64,000 nt of DNA from DASRHK01 sp963776465 (GCA_963776465.1 CAVZMV010000002.1:1488001-1552000), one strand, 5' to 3'; numbered from the stretch's first letter, positions 17,273-25,806 are shown. The notes: generated by a model not told the origin, from the sequence alone. Numbers and translations are program-made.

Positions 17273-18268
17273 ATGGCCGCGCGCGAAAATTCGAGGCTGG
17301 ACCTGCACCTGGAGCCCGACGACGCCCAGCGGATCGCCAATCTCAACGGCCCGTTCGACTCGCACCTGCGCCAGATCGAGCTGCGCCTGGGCATCGAGAT
17401 CCGCAGCCGCGGCAACCGGTTCCAGCTGGTGGGGCTGCAGCCCGACCTCCAGCGCGGCGAGGCGGTGCTCAAGAGCCTGTTCGATCAGACCGCCGAAGGC
17501 CTGGTGACAACCGAGCACGTGCACCTAGCCGTCGCAGAGCAGGGCGCCGACGCGACGGCCAGCGGCGGCGCCGACGAGGTCCCGCGATTCCCCGACGAAG
17601 TCGTCATCCGCACCAAGCGCGGCGTGGTGCGCGGCCGCAGCCCGCACCAGAAGAACTACCTGAAGGCGATCGCCTCGCACGACGTCTCGTTCGGGATCGG
17701 CCCTGCCGGCACCGGCAAGACCTACCTCGCCGTGGCGTCCGCGGTGCAAGCCCTCGAGCGCGATCGCGTGCGGCGCATCGTGCTGGTGCGCCCGGCGGTG
17801 GAGGCCGGCGAGAAGCTCGGCTTCCTGCCCGGCGACATGGCCGAGAAGATCAACCCGTACTTGAGGCCGCTGTACGACGCGCTCTACGAGATGCTCGGCT
17901 TCGAGAAGGTCGCGCGGCTGGTCGAGAAGAGCGTGATCGAGGTTGCGCCGCTGGCGTTCATGCGCGGCCGCACGCTCAACGAATCGTTCGCCATCCTCGA
18001 CGAGGCGCAAAACACCACGATCGAGCAGATGAAGATGTTCCTCACGCGCATCGGCTTCGGCAGCGTTGCGGTCGTTACCGGGGACGTCACCCAGATCGAC
18101 CTGCCGCGGCACGAGAAGTCGGGCTTGAGACACGTGATGCAGGTGCTGGACGGCGTGCAGGGCATCAGCTTCACCACGTTCCAGAAGGAAGACGTCGTGC
18201 GCCATCCGCTGGTGCAGGCGATCGTGCAGGCTTACGAAACGTACGAGCAGCAGAACCCCCCGGCGTGA
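17273..18268 (+). CDS. ybeZ: PhoH-like ATPase YbeZ
   Basis: The 331-residue protein has an N-terminal KH-like/PhoH-N part (1-110) and an ATPase domain with Walker A GPAGTGKT and Walker B FAILDEAQN. It pairs with the endoribonuclease YbeY in RNA and ribosome metabolism. Its stop overlaps the ybeY start by 4 bp, and miaB ends 2 bp before it, giving the conserved miaB-ybeZ-ybeY-corC order. Confidence 0.93.
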   Translation: MAARENSRLDLHLEPDDAQRIANLNGPFDSHLRQIELRLGIEIRSRGNRFQLVGLQPDLQRGEAVLKSLFDQTAEGLVTTEHVHLAVAEQGADATASGGADEVPRFPDEVVIRTKRGVVRGRSPHQKNYLKAIASHDVSFGIGPAGTGKTYLAVASAVQALERDRVRRIVLVRPAVEAGEKLGFLPGDMAEKINPYLRPLYDALYEMLGFEKVARLVEKSVIEVAPLAFMRGRTLNESFAILDEAQNTTIEQMKMFLTRIGFGSVAVVTGDVTQIDLPRHEKSGLRHVMQVLDGVQGISFTTFQKEDVVRHPLVQAIVQAYETYEQQNPPA

Positions 18269-18741
18269 CCGACGTCGTCATCCAGCGGCGCGTGACCGCG
18301 CGCGGCGTCCCTGCGCCGGCGACGCTGCGGCGCGTCGCCCTGGCGGTGCTCGGCGACAAGGCCGGCGAGCTGACCGTGCGGATCACCGGCGCGGCCGAGA
18401 GCCGCACCCTGAATCGCCGCTACCGCGGCAAGGACAAGCCGACCAACGTGCTGAGCTTTGTCCCCTCTCCCGCTTTCACTCGCGACCGGAGGGAGTCCCG
18501 CGGGACGGGAGAGGGTAAGGGAGAGGGGGCCGTGGGCGACATCGTGCTTTGTGCGCCGGTCATCGCCCGCGAAGCCCGCGAGCAGGACAAGCCGCTCAAG
18601 GCGCACTGGGCGCACATGGTCGTCCACGGCTGCCTGCACCTTCTGGGTTACGATCACGAGCGTCGGCCGGACGCCGACGAGATGGAACGCAGGGAGCGAA
18701 AAATCCTGAAGGGACTGGGCTTTCCAGACCCCTACCTATAG
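18265..18741 (+). CDS. ybeY: rRNA maturation endoribonuclease YbeY with a repeat-derived insertion
   Basis: The zinc-binding signature HGCLHLLGYDH near the C-terminus identifies YbeY, the metal-dependent RNase of 16S rRNA 3'-end processing. Between the conserved NVLSF and GDIVLC strands this protein carries about 25 residues rich in Arg, Gly and Glu, where E. coli has about 13. The DNA for this loop is a palindromic repeat element (separate entry) read in frame. The catalytic core is otherwise intact. Start ATG 18265 overlaps ybeZ by ATGA. Confidence 0.92.
   Translation: MTDVVIQRRVTARGVPAPATLRRVALAVLGDKAGELTVRITGAAESRTLNRRYRGKDKPTNVLSFVPSPAFTRDRRESRGTGEGKGEGAVGDIVLCAPVIAREAREQDKPLKAHWAHMVVHGCLHLLGYDHERRPDADEMERRERKILKGLGFPDPYL
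18463..18527. repeat. Palindromic repeat element lying in frame inside ybeY
   Basis: CCCTCTCCCG (18463-18472) pairs with CGGGAGAGGG (18506-18515). A second GGGAGAGGG copy follows, and an inner GTCCCG/CGGGAC palindrome sits at 18495-18506. Elements of the CCCTCTCCC...GGGAGAGGG type are frequent intergenic repeats in Xanthomonas and Lysobacter relatives. Here it is in a coding loop without breaking the frame. Confidence 0.7.
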
Positions 18742-18746
18742 CTCCG

Positions 18747-19622
18747 ATGCCAACCAGCGATAATAAGAACATGGCCGATCAGAACCTCTTCACGCAGTCC
18801 GGCGCCTGGTGGCGCAAGCTGGGTCAGAAGCTCGGCGGCGGCAGCCCCAAATCCCGCAACGAGTTGTTCGAGCTGCTGCGCGAGGCGCGCGACAACGGCT
18901 TCATCGACGTCGACGCGCTGGCGATGTTCCAGGGTGCGCTGGAGACCAGCGATATGCAGGTGCGCGACATCATGGTGCCACGCGCGCAGATGGTGGTTGT
19001 GCGCGGCGACTGGCCGCTGGGCAAGATCGTCCAGGTCGTCACCGAGTCGGGCCACTCGCGCTTCCCGGTGGTCAGCGACTCCAAGGACCAGGTCGTCGGC
19101 ATCCTCCTGGCCAAGGACCTGCTCAAGCTCAGCGCCAGCATCCCGGCGCGCAACACCGAGCTGTTCGACTTGAACCGCTGGCTGCGGCCGAACTCGTTCG
19201 TCCCCGAGAGCAAGCGCGTCAACATGCTGCTCAAGGATTTCCGCGGTAGCCGCAACCACATGGCCATCGTGGTCGACGAATACGGCGGCGTCGCGGGCCT
19301 CGTCACGATCGAGGACGTGCTCGAGCAGATCGTCGGGCCCATCGCCGACGAGTACGACGAGTCCGAGGGCGCGCGGATCCTCAAGCAGGACGAGCGCCGC
19401 TTCCAGGTCCATGGCCTCACGACGATCCCGGAGTTCAACCGCTACTTCGACGCCGACTTCTCCGACGCCGAGTTCGACACGGTCGGCGGCCTGGTGATCC
19501 ATCGCTTCGGCCACATGCCGCGGCGCGGCGAAAGCGTCAAGCTCGGCCGCTTCACGTTCAACGTGCAGCGCGCCGACTCGCGTCGCGTGCATCTGCTGCA
19601 GGTTTCGCTCTCCGATACCTGA
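18747..19622 (+). CDS. corC: CorC/YbeX family CBS-domain transporter-associated protein
   Basis: The 291-residue protein has tandem CBS domains (starting VRDIMVPRAQMVVV and RNHMAIVVDEYGGVAGLVTIED) and a C-terminal CorC-HlyC transporter-associated domain (about 205-285, FDTVGGLVIHRFGHMPRRGE). It is linked to magnesium/cobalt homeostasis and, with YbeZ/YbeY, to RNA metabolism. ATG 18747 was chosen; ATG 18771 (MADQNLF) is also possible and neither has a strong ribosome-binding site. In many gammaproteobacteria lnt follows; here a DUF4105 gene does. Confidence 0.9.
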   Translation: MPTSDNKNMADQNLFTQSGAWWRKLGQKLGGGSPKSRNELFELLREARDNGFIDVDALAMFQGALETSDMQVRDIMVPRAQMVVVRGDWPLGKIVQVVTESGHSRFPVVSDSKDQVVGILLAKDLLKLSASIPARNTELFDLNRWLRPNSFVPESKRVNMLLKDFRGSRNHMAIVVDEYGGVAGLVTIEDVLEQIVGPIADEYDESEGARILKQDERRFQVHGLTTIPEFNRYFDADFSDAEFDTVGGLVIHRFGHMPRRGESVKLGRFTFNVQRADSRRVHLLQVSLSDT

Positions 19623-19632
19623 GCGCGCATCG

Positions 19633-20790
19633 GTGCGCGCTTACGCCATCGCTGCGGTGCTCGCGCTCGTCGCGTTCTGCGCTCCGGCACAGGCCGCCGA
19701 CGACGGCAGCCTGCTCAGCGTCAGCTTGCTGACGTTCTCGCCCGGCGACGTCTACTGGCAGCGGTTCGGCCACAACGCGCTGCTGGTGCTGGACGATTAC
19801 GACCGCACCGCCACCGTCTACAACTACGGCATGTTCGATTTCAAGCAGGAGCACTTCTTCCTGAACTTCGCGCGCGGGCGCATGCAATATCACCTCTCCG
19901 CCCTGAGCCTCGACGACACGCTCTGGGCCTACGAGTCGGAGGGGCGCGGCATCGTCGAGCAGAAGCTGGCCCTGACGCCGGCCCAGCGCCAACAGCTCCA
20001 GACGTTCCTGCGCTGGAACGCGCTGCCCGAGAACGCGCCGTATCGCTACGACTACTTCCTGGCCAATTGCTCCACCAAGCTGCGCGACGCGATCGACCAG
20101 GTCCTGGCCGGCGCGCTGCGGCGCCAGCTGCAAGCGCGCGCCACGCCGGCGACGTTCCGTTCCGAGGCCGTGCGCCTGGTCTCGCCGGACCTGCCGTTTG
20201 CGTTGGGCATGGACTTCGGGCTCGGGCCGGCGGCGGACCGTCCGATCGACGCCTGGGAGCGCAGCTATGTTCCCGCCGCGCTGCAGGAAGCGATCCGCAC
20301 GGTGCGCGCCGACGATGGCCAGTCGCTGGTGCTCGAGGAGAGGCAGCTGCTCGCCGCGCGGCTGCCGGATGCGCCCGCGCAATTACCGCGCTGGTGGCTG
20401 CCGATGCTGCTTACCGGGCTTGCCTGGGGCGGCGTGATCGTCGCGCTCTCGTTGCTGCGCACGAAGATGCCGCTGTCGGTCGTCACTTCGCTGACTGCGT
20501 TGCTGTTCGGCCTGGCGGGCCTGGTCAGTGCCTGCATCTGGGGACTGACGGAGCACTGGTCGGGCGCGCGCTGCGCCAACCTGCTGCAGTTCAGCCCCTT
20601 GTGCCTGCTGCTCGTGCGGCGCTCGCGAATCCATCGCCGGCTGACGCTGGTGCTGGCGTCGGTCGCCGTCGCCGGCCTCCTCCTTTCGTTCTTCACCGTG
20701 ACCGCCGCGAGCCGGCACTGGATCGGGTTGTCGCTGCCCGTGCTGCTGGCGCTCGCGTTCGTGTCTTTGCGCGAGGAGCGGGCGCCATGA
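19633..20790 (+). CDS. DUF4105 (Lnb N-terminal periplasmic domain) membrane protein in the lnt position
   Basis: The 385-residue protein has a signal peptide (1-21) and a periplasmic DUF4105 domain (about 25-230) with the family's conserved residues: His47 in WQRFGHNAL and Cys146 in YFLANCSTKL. Four transmembrane helices follow (about 252-380). The Bacteroides member Lnb is reported as a lipoprotein N-acyltransferase. Here the gene sits 10 bp after corC, where lnt is usual. A role in lipoprotein N-acylation is therefore an attractive inference, but DUF4105 proteins also occur in genomes that carry lnt. The start is GTG 19633. Confidence 0.8.
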   Translation: MRAYAIAAVLALVAFCAPAQAADDGSLLSVSLLTFSPGDVYWQRFGHNALLVLDDYDRTATVYNYGMFDFKQEHFFLNFARGRMQYHLSALSLDDTLWAYESEGRGIVEQKLALTPAQRQQLQTFLRWNALPENAPYRYDYFLANCSTKLRDAIDQVLAGALRRQLQARATPATFRSEAVRLVSPDLPFALGMDFGLGPAADRPIDAWERSYVPAALQEAIRTVRADDGQSLVLEERQLLAARLPDAPAQLPRWWLPMLLTGLAWGGVIVALSLLRTKMPLSVVTSLTALLFGLAGLVSACIWGLTEHWSGARCANLLQFSPLCLLLVRRSRIHRRLTLVLASVAVAGLLLSFFTVTAASRHWIGLSLPVLLALAFVSLREERAP

Positions 20791-21278
20791 TCCGGGAGGC
20801 AAGGCTCGACGATCTCGACGGCATCTTCGCGATCTACGACGAGCAGGTGCTGCACGGCACCGCGACGTTCGACACCGTGATCAAGACCGCGAGCGAGCGC
20901 CTGGACTGGTTCGCCACCGCCGGCACTCGCTAGCCGGTCCTGGTCGCAGAAGAGGCCGGAAGGATCCTTGGTTGGGCGCGCCTCTACGCCTGGTCGCCGC
21001 GTCGCGCCTACGATCGCACGGCGGAGAACGCCGTCTATGTGCACGAGGATGCGCGCGGCCGCGGGCTGGGGCGCGAGCTGATGCATGCGCTCATCGCGCG
21101 GGCGCCGCAGTACGGCGTCCACGTGCTGGTCGCGCGCGTCGTCGAGGGCAATCCCGGTAGCCTGCGCCTGCACGAGAGCCTTGGGTTCAAGACCATCGGC
21201 GTGATGCGGCGCGTCGGCGAGAAGTTCGGGAAGCTGCTCGATGTGCGGCTGCTGGATCTGCACGTGGACCGAGCATGA
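20787..21278 (+). pseudogene. GNAT N-acetyltransferase (phosphinothricin acetyltransferase-like) interrupted by an in-frame amber codon
   Basis: One reading frame runs from ATG 20787 (IREARLDDLDGIFAIYDEQV) to TGA 21278, broken only by TAG at 20931-20933 (codon 49). After it the acetyl-CoA-binding region (EDARGRGLGRELM) and ENPGSLRLHESLGF-like segment (seen as EGNPGSLRLHESLGFK) are intact. Relatives have a short residue stretch before PVLVAE at this point, so one base change such as CAG to TAG explains it. It overlaps the DUF4105 gene and the DUF2461 gene by ATGA at both ends. Either a fresh pseudogene or a base-calling error. Confidence 0.85.
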
Positions 21279-21964
21279 GCACCTACTTCACGCCCAAGAC
21301 CTTCGCCTTCCTGCGCGCGCTGGGTCGGAACAACAATCGCAACTGGTTCAACGCGCACCGGGCGCAGTTCGAGGCCAACGTGCGCCAGCCGTATCAGCGG
21401 CTGATCGCGGACCTTGCCGCGCCGCTCAAGAAAATCAGCCCGCACTTCATCGCCGATCCCAGGCCGCTGGGCGGCTCGCTCTTCCGCATCCATCGCGACA
21501 CGCGCTTCGCCAAGGACAAGACGCCCTACAAGACCTGGGCCGGCGCGCAGTTCTTCCACGAGCGCCGCCGCGAGCTCGCCGGCGAGGCGCCGGTGTTCTA
21601 CCTGCACATCGCGCCCGGGGAATGCTTCCTCGGCGGCGGCCTTTGGCATCCGCAGCCGGAAACGTTGCGGCGCGTGCGCGCGTACATGGTGGCCAATCCG
21701 GCTAGCTGGAAAAAAGCCACTCGCGCGCCTGCGTTCCGCAAGAAGTTCGAGCTCGGCGGCGACACGCTGAGCCGTCCGCCGGCCGGCTTCGATCGGGTGC
21801 ACGAGCTGATAGAGGATTTGAAGCGCAAGGACTTCGTCGCCAGCGCGGAGTTCGACGACGCGCAGGCGACGTCACCGGACTTCCTGAAATTCGTGCTCGG
21901 CAACTTCCGCCAGGTCGCGCCGCTGGTGGACTGGCTGTGCGGGTCGCTGGATCTGGAGTTCTGA
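21275..21964 (+). CDS. DUF2461 / TIGR02453 family protein
   Basis: The 229-residue protein shows the family pattern: NNNRNWFNAHRAQFE at the N-terminus, RIHRDTRFAKDKTPYKTW in the middle and YLHIAPGECFLGGGLWHP afterwards. Function is unknown; the fold is alpha/beta and cytoplasmic. It overlaps the acetyltransferase stop by 4 bp and is the last gene of the rightward run from miaB, ending 50 bp before the convergent GT-C gene. Confidence 0.88.
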   Translation: MSTYFTPKTFAFLRALGRNNNRNWFNAHRAQFEANVRQPYQRLIADLAAPLKKISPHFIADPRPLGGSLFRIHRDTRFAKDKTPYKTWAGAQFFHERRRELAGEAPVFYLHIAPGECFLGGGLWHPQPETLRRVRAYMVANPASWKKATRAPAFRKKFELGGDTLSRPPAGFDRVHELIEDLKRKDFVASAEFDDAQATSPDFLKFVLGNFRQVAPLVDWLCGSLDLEF

Positions 21965-22014
21965 TTTGCGGTCGGTTGCTGGAGTCCTTGGAGACGCGCT
22001 GTACTGCAGCGTAT

Positions 22015-23837
22015 TCACGGTCCCGCGGGAGCTTCGCGCGATTTCCTGACCTCAACCGCACGTTGCAGCTGCTCGATCTGGGCTGGAAGATCCGAGCGCA
22101 AAGCCAATGCGTGCGATGGGCTCATGCCGGCCAATGTCTGTTCCATCGCGGTGTCAGCTCCGGGGTCCTTGGCAACGAGCATCGTCAAGGCCAGCAGGAA
22201 GCGGATCTGGTTCGAGTCGAATTGCTCGAGCGCGACGCGCAGGTAATGGCCGGCCGCCGGCACGTCGCCTGCGAGCATCTGCAGAACACCCATCTGGGCG
22301 TTGGCTGTGAAAAACATATCGACCGTGCGCTTCGCCGAGGGCCGAAGCGCGGCCAGCGCGCCCTCCATGTAGCGGACGCCTTCGTCGACATCTCCCAGTT
22401 GTCCAAGAGCAAAGGCGTACCCAACCTGCTGATCGGCCCGGAATACGCCGCCCTGACGCTCGCGGATCTCTTCGGACAGGCGCTTGGCCTCGGCGAATCT
22501 GTTGAGATCGAGCAACGTCTGCTGCAAGCCGATTCCCGCCGAGGCCGAGGATGGCTGGCGCGCATAGACCCAGGACCAGAAGCCCAAATCGTTCTTCCAC
22601 AAGGGGAGAGTGGTGCGAACGTTCAAGATTCCAAGAAGCATCCAGACCGTGACGACCAGCGCGACCATGGCTGCGCGAAGACGAGTGACGGCCCCGGGCT
22701 TCAGCGCCGAATCGATCGCAAGTGCGGCGCATAGCGTCACGAACGCAATCGGCAGGGTGAGGAATCGGTCCTGGACGTAGTTGTCGCGAATCGTTTGCAG
22801 CGGGACGATGTTGAGGACGGGCAACAGCGCGATCACGAAGCAGCACGGCAACACGGCCCACCACTTGCGGGGCTCCCGCAAACCCAGGGGCAGCAGGACG
22901 AGGAAAAGAGCTAGCGCGCCGATGCCGCGCAGCACGTCAGGCTCGGAGAACTGGATCGGAACCTGGTACGCGTGCGCCGGCCCATTGGTCATGAACGGAT
23001 CGACCGCGAGCAATGCGTACTGCCCAAGCGTCTTCAGGACCAGGGCGACGCGTTGCCCGGCGAAGTCCTGTAGCCGTCCATCGCCGGCGACATGGCCTGA
23101 CAGTTGCCACCGGATGACGAGATAGACAGCGCCGGCCATGGCGATGCCGGCGTAGACCAGCAACGAGCCGTCCTCGACGTACGCACGGATCCTGTCGCGC
23201 AAGCGGGGGGCCGACCGGTACCGAACATCGAGTGCCAGATGGGGAGCGCGAGCGCCAGGCCCACCACCATCTCCTTGCTCAGCGCTGCCGCGAAAAACAG
23301 CAACGACACGGCCGTCGCGCGCTTCGTCGTCACGGTGATGCAGCGATCGGCGATCAGGGCGAGCAGGCAGAACGACGTCACTAGGAGATCGAAGCGCGCC
23401 GAGATCCACGCCGTGGACTCGATCAGGACCGGATGGAGCGCGTACAGCGCGCCGGTCGTTGCTCCGATGAAAAGCGCTCTGGGTCCTTCGGCGCCAAGCT
23501 GGCGTCCGACGACGGATCCCAGGACTGCCAGCAAGCTCGCGTTCAGAGCAAAGAGCGCGAGCGACACGAAGTGAGAGGCAAACGGCTGGCCGCCGAATGC
23601 CTGCTGCTCGAGGCCGAGCATGAGCAGCGGGAGGGGCCGGTAGTAATGGGATCCGAAGCCGGCAGGGTTAAGGACGGACTTGAAGACAGTCAAGAGGCTG
23701 CCGTGGTACTCCGGACGATCGACGAGCATCGAGAAATCGACGTTCACGTAGCCGAACCCGAGCGCGGGCAGGTACAGTGCGATCGCCAGCAACGCTGGCA
23801 GCGACAGTGCGAGCGGTGCAAGAAGCTTGGGGTTCAT
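22015..23837 (-). pseudogene. GT-C type membrane glycosyltransferase with C-terminal repeat region, frameshifted
   Basis: The N-terminal frame (MNPKLLAPLAL..., multiple helices) contains HPVLIESTAWISARFDLL, a segment typical of TMTC/GT39-like polyprenyl-phosphate-sugar transferases, and a DRPEYHGS loop. The second frame continues with further helices and an alpha-helical TPR-like tail (about the last 200 residues). They join if one C is added to the C6 run at 23205-23210 (G run on the plus strand), giving 607 residues. It diverges from gtrA-like and GtrB-like genes 7 bp away, so it is the likely third, acceptor-specific transferase of that set. Confidence 0.75.
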
Positions 23838-23844
23838 CTCTGGA

Positions 23845-24258
23845 ATGATACCTGCGGTAGTGAGGGTCGATCTTGGTCGCTACGTCGTCGCCGGCGCTGC
23901 GGCGTACGTCGTGGACGTCACGACTTTCTTCATCGCGAGAAGCGAGCTCGCGGCGACGCTGGCGGCGGCCAACCTGATTGCGCGAGCCGCGGGAGCGATG
24001 GCGGCCTTCGCGCTGAATGACCGCTGGACCTTCGCCGCGGGTAGGCAGAGACGAAGCTGGACGCGCAGCCTTTTTCGCTATGTGCTGCTCTGGCTGGTGA
24101 CCATGATAGTGTCGACGGCACTGCTCGAGCTCGCCGTGACCGGCCTTGGCCTTCGGCCCGGACTGCCCGAGGTCTTCGCCAAGGCGTCGCTGGAAGCGTT
24201 TATTCTTCTCGGGAATTTCCTGGTGTCCCGCGCTTGGGTGTTCCGCGTCAGGAGCTAA
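23845..24258 (+). CDS. GtrA family membrane protein
   Basis: The 137-residue protein with four hydrophobic helices matches GtrA: RYVVAGAAAYVVDV at the start, an FALNDRWTF loop (GtrA proteins have N-x-x-W-x-F here) and a final LGNFLVSRAWVFR. GtrA is thought to flip polyprenyl-phosphate-linked sugar across the inner membrane. It precedes the GT2 gene by 6 bp. ATG 23845 is used; a GTG five codons later is an alternative. The start lies 7 bp from the divergent GT-C start, so its promoter must lie inside that gene. Confidence 0.88.
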   Translation: MIPAVVRVDLGRYVVAGAAAYVVDVTTFFIARSELAATLAAANLIARAAGAMAAFALNDRWTFAAGRQRRSWTRSLFRYVLLWLVTMIVSTALLELAVTGLGLRPGLPEVFAKASLEAFILLGNFLVSRAWVFRVRS

Positions 24259-24264
24259 AAGACA

Positions 24265-25212
24265 GTGGAGCCTACTTCGGTCGAGCTATCAGTCGTGATT
24301 CCGGTCTTCAACGAGGAGCAGGCCCTTGCTCGGTTCTTGGATGCGCTGCGCCCCGTGCTTGCCGGGCTACAGATGAGTCACGAGGTGATTGCGGTGGATG
24401 ACGGCAGCTCCGATCGGACCTGGGCGACGATCCGCGACGTTTCTGCCGCATGGCCGATGCTCAAGGCGCTTCGTTTCACGCGCAATTTCGGCAAGGAAGC
24501 GGCGTTGCTGGCAGGTCTTCAGCAAGCGCGGGGTGCGGCGGTGATTTGCATGGACGGGGACGGCCAGCATCCGCCGGAGCTGATTCCGCGCCTGGTGCGG
24601 GCATGGCGCGAGGAGGGCTACGAAATGGTCTGCGCGCAGAAAGTGTCGCGCGGCGACTCGGCGCTGTCGCGGTGGAGCGCACGCATCTTTGCGAACGTGC
24701 TGCGCACGCTGAGCGGCCTCGAGCTCGCGCAGGCTTCCGACTATCGCTTGCTCGCGCGCAACGTCGCCGACGCCGTCATCAATCTCCCCGAGCGCGTCCG
24801 CTTCTTCCGGGGCATGACCGAGTGGACTGGATACCGCAGCACTTCCATCCCGTTCGACGTCGCGCCGAGGATCGGCGGCAGCAGCCACTGGACGACGCGA
24901 AGCAAAATCCGCCTCGCGCTCGGAGCCATCATTTCGTATAGCGCAAAGCCACTCAAGGCGCTTGCTTACGCTGGCTTGGGCGGTCTGCTGATTTCGGTCG
25001 TGCTTGGGCTACAGGCGGTCTATTCGCGGTTTGCCGGAATCGCCGTTTCCGGATGGACGTCGCTGACGCTTGCGGTCCTTTTTTTCGGCTCCGCCAACAT
25101 GTTCGGACTCGGGCTGATCGGCATGTACCTTGCTCAGCTGTTTGACGAGATCAAGGGGCGGCCGGTGTATCTCGTCGCTGAAAGGCTTGAACCGGCCAAA
25201 CCCTCTGTCTAG
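24265..25212 (+). CDS. GtrB/DPM1-like family 2 glycosyltransferase
   Basis: The 315-residue protein has a GT2 domain (VVIPVFNEE, VDDGSSDRT, MDGDGQHPPE with the DxD-type metal site, DYRLLARN) and two C-terminal transmembrane helices (about 235-300). Such enzymes load glucose or another sugar onto undecaprenyl phosphate for GtrA to flip. With gtrA and the divergent GT-C gene it makes a three-part glycosylation module, perhaps modifying O-antigen or another surface glycan. The start is GTG 24265. It ends sharing CTAG with the convergent diaA stop. Confidence 0.9.
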   Translation: MEPTSVELSVVIPVFNEEQALARFLDALRPVLAGLQMSHEVIAVDDGSSDRTWATIRDVSAAWPMLKALRFTRNFGKEAALLAGLQQARGAAVICMDGDGQHPPELIPRLVRAWREEGYEMVCAQKVSRGDSALSRWSARIFANVLRTLSGLELAQASDYRLLARNVADAVINLPERVRFFRGMTEWTGYRSTSIPFDVAPRIGGSSHWTTRSKIRLALGAIISYSAKPLKALAYAGLGGLLISVVLGLQAVYSRFAGIAVSGWTSLTLAVLFFGSANMFGLGLIGMYLAQLFDEIKGRPVYLVAERLEPAKPSV

Positions 25213-25805
25213 CCTGCCGGAAACAGGATCTCGTCGATCGCGTCGCACAGGCAGTGCAGCAGCAGGATGTGCGTCTCCTGGATGCGGGCGGTGACTTTCG
25301 ACGCCGCGCGCAGCTCCACGTCGTCGGCCTTGAGCGCCTTGGCCATGGTGCCGCCGTCCTTGCCGGTGATCGCCAGCACCTGCATGCCGACGCTGTGCGC
25401 GGCCTCCATGGCCTTGAGCACGTTGCCGGAGTTGCCAGAGGTGGAGATGCCCATGAGCACGTCGCCCTTGCGGCCCAGCGCCAACACCTGCTTGGAGAAC
25501 ACTTCGTTGTAGCTGTAGTCGTTGGCGATCGCGGTGAGCGCGGAGGTGTCGGTGGTCAGCGCGATGCCGGCCAGAGGCCTGCGCTCACGCTCGTAGCGAC
25601 CGGTCAGCTCTGCGGCGAAGTGCTGAGCATCCGCTGCCGAGCCACCGTTCCCGCACGCGAGGATCTTGCCGCCGGCCTTGAGCCGGTCGGCCAGCAGCTG
25701 CGACGCCTTGAGCAGCGCCGGCAGCTGCGCCGCCAGCGTGTCGTTCTTGGTCTGGATGCTCGCCGCAAAGTGCGAGCGGATGCGTTGCTCCAGCAAATCT
25801 GCCAT
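25209..25805 (-). CDS. diaA: SIS-domain protein, DiaA (phosphoheptose-isomerase-like)
   Basis: A 198-residue SIS-domain protein with GNGGSAADAQHFAAELTGRYE, STSGNSGNV and ETHILLLHCLCDAID. The family covers sedoheptulose-7-phosphate isomerase GmhA and the DnaA-binding protein DiaA, which promotes orderly initiation at oriC. The order rsmI-lpoA-yraN-diaA is the same as in E. coli and favours DiaA; an isomerase role cannot be excluded. dolP, which follows diaA in E. coli, is absent; a convergent glycosyltransferase lies there instead. Confidence 0.85.
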   Translation of the reverse strand: MADLLEQRIRSHFAASIQTKNDTLAAQLPALLKASQLLADRLKAGGKILACGNGGSAADAQHFAAELTGRYERERRPLAGIALTTDTSALTAIANDYSYNEVFSKQVLALGRKGDVLMGISTSGNSGNVLKAMEAAHSVGMQVLAITGKDGGTMAKALKADDVELRAASKVTARIQETHILLLHCLCDAIDEILFPAG

Positions 25806-25806
25806 G

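Noticed and set aside
20931..20933. Amber recoding (TAG as sense codon) in this organism
   Set aside because: TAG is used as the normal stop of other intact genes here, such as the DUF5916, ybeY, diaA and GtrB-like genes.
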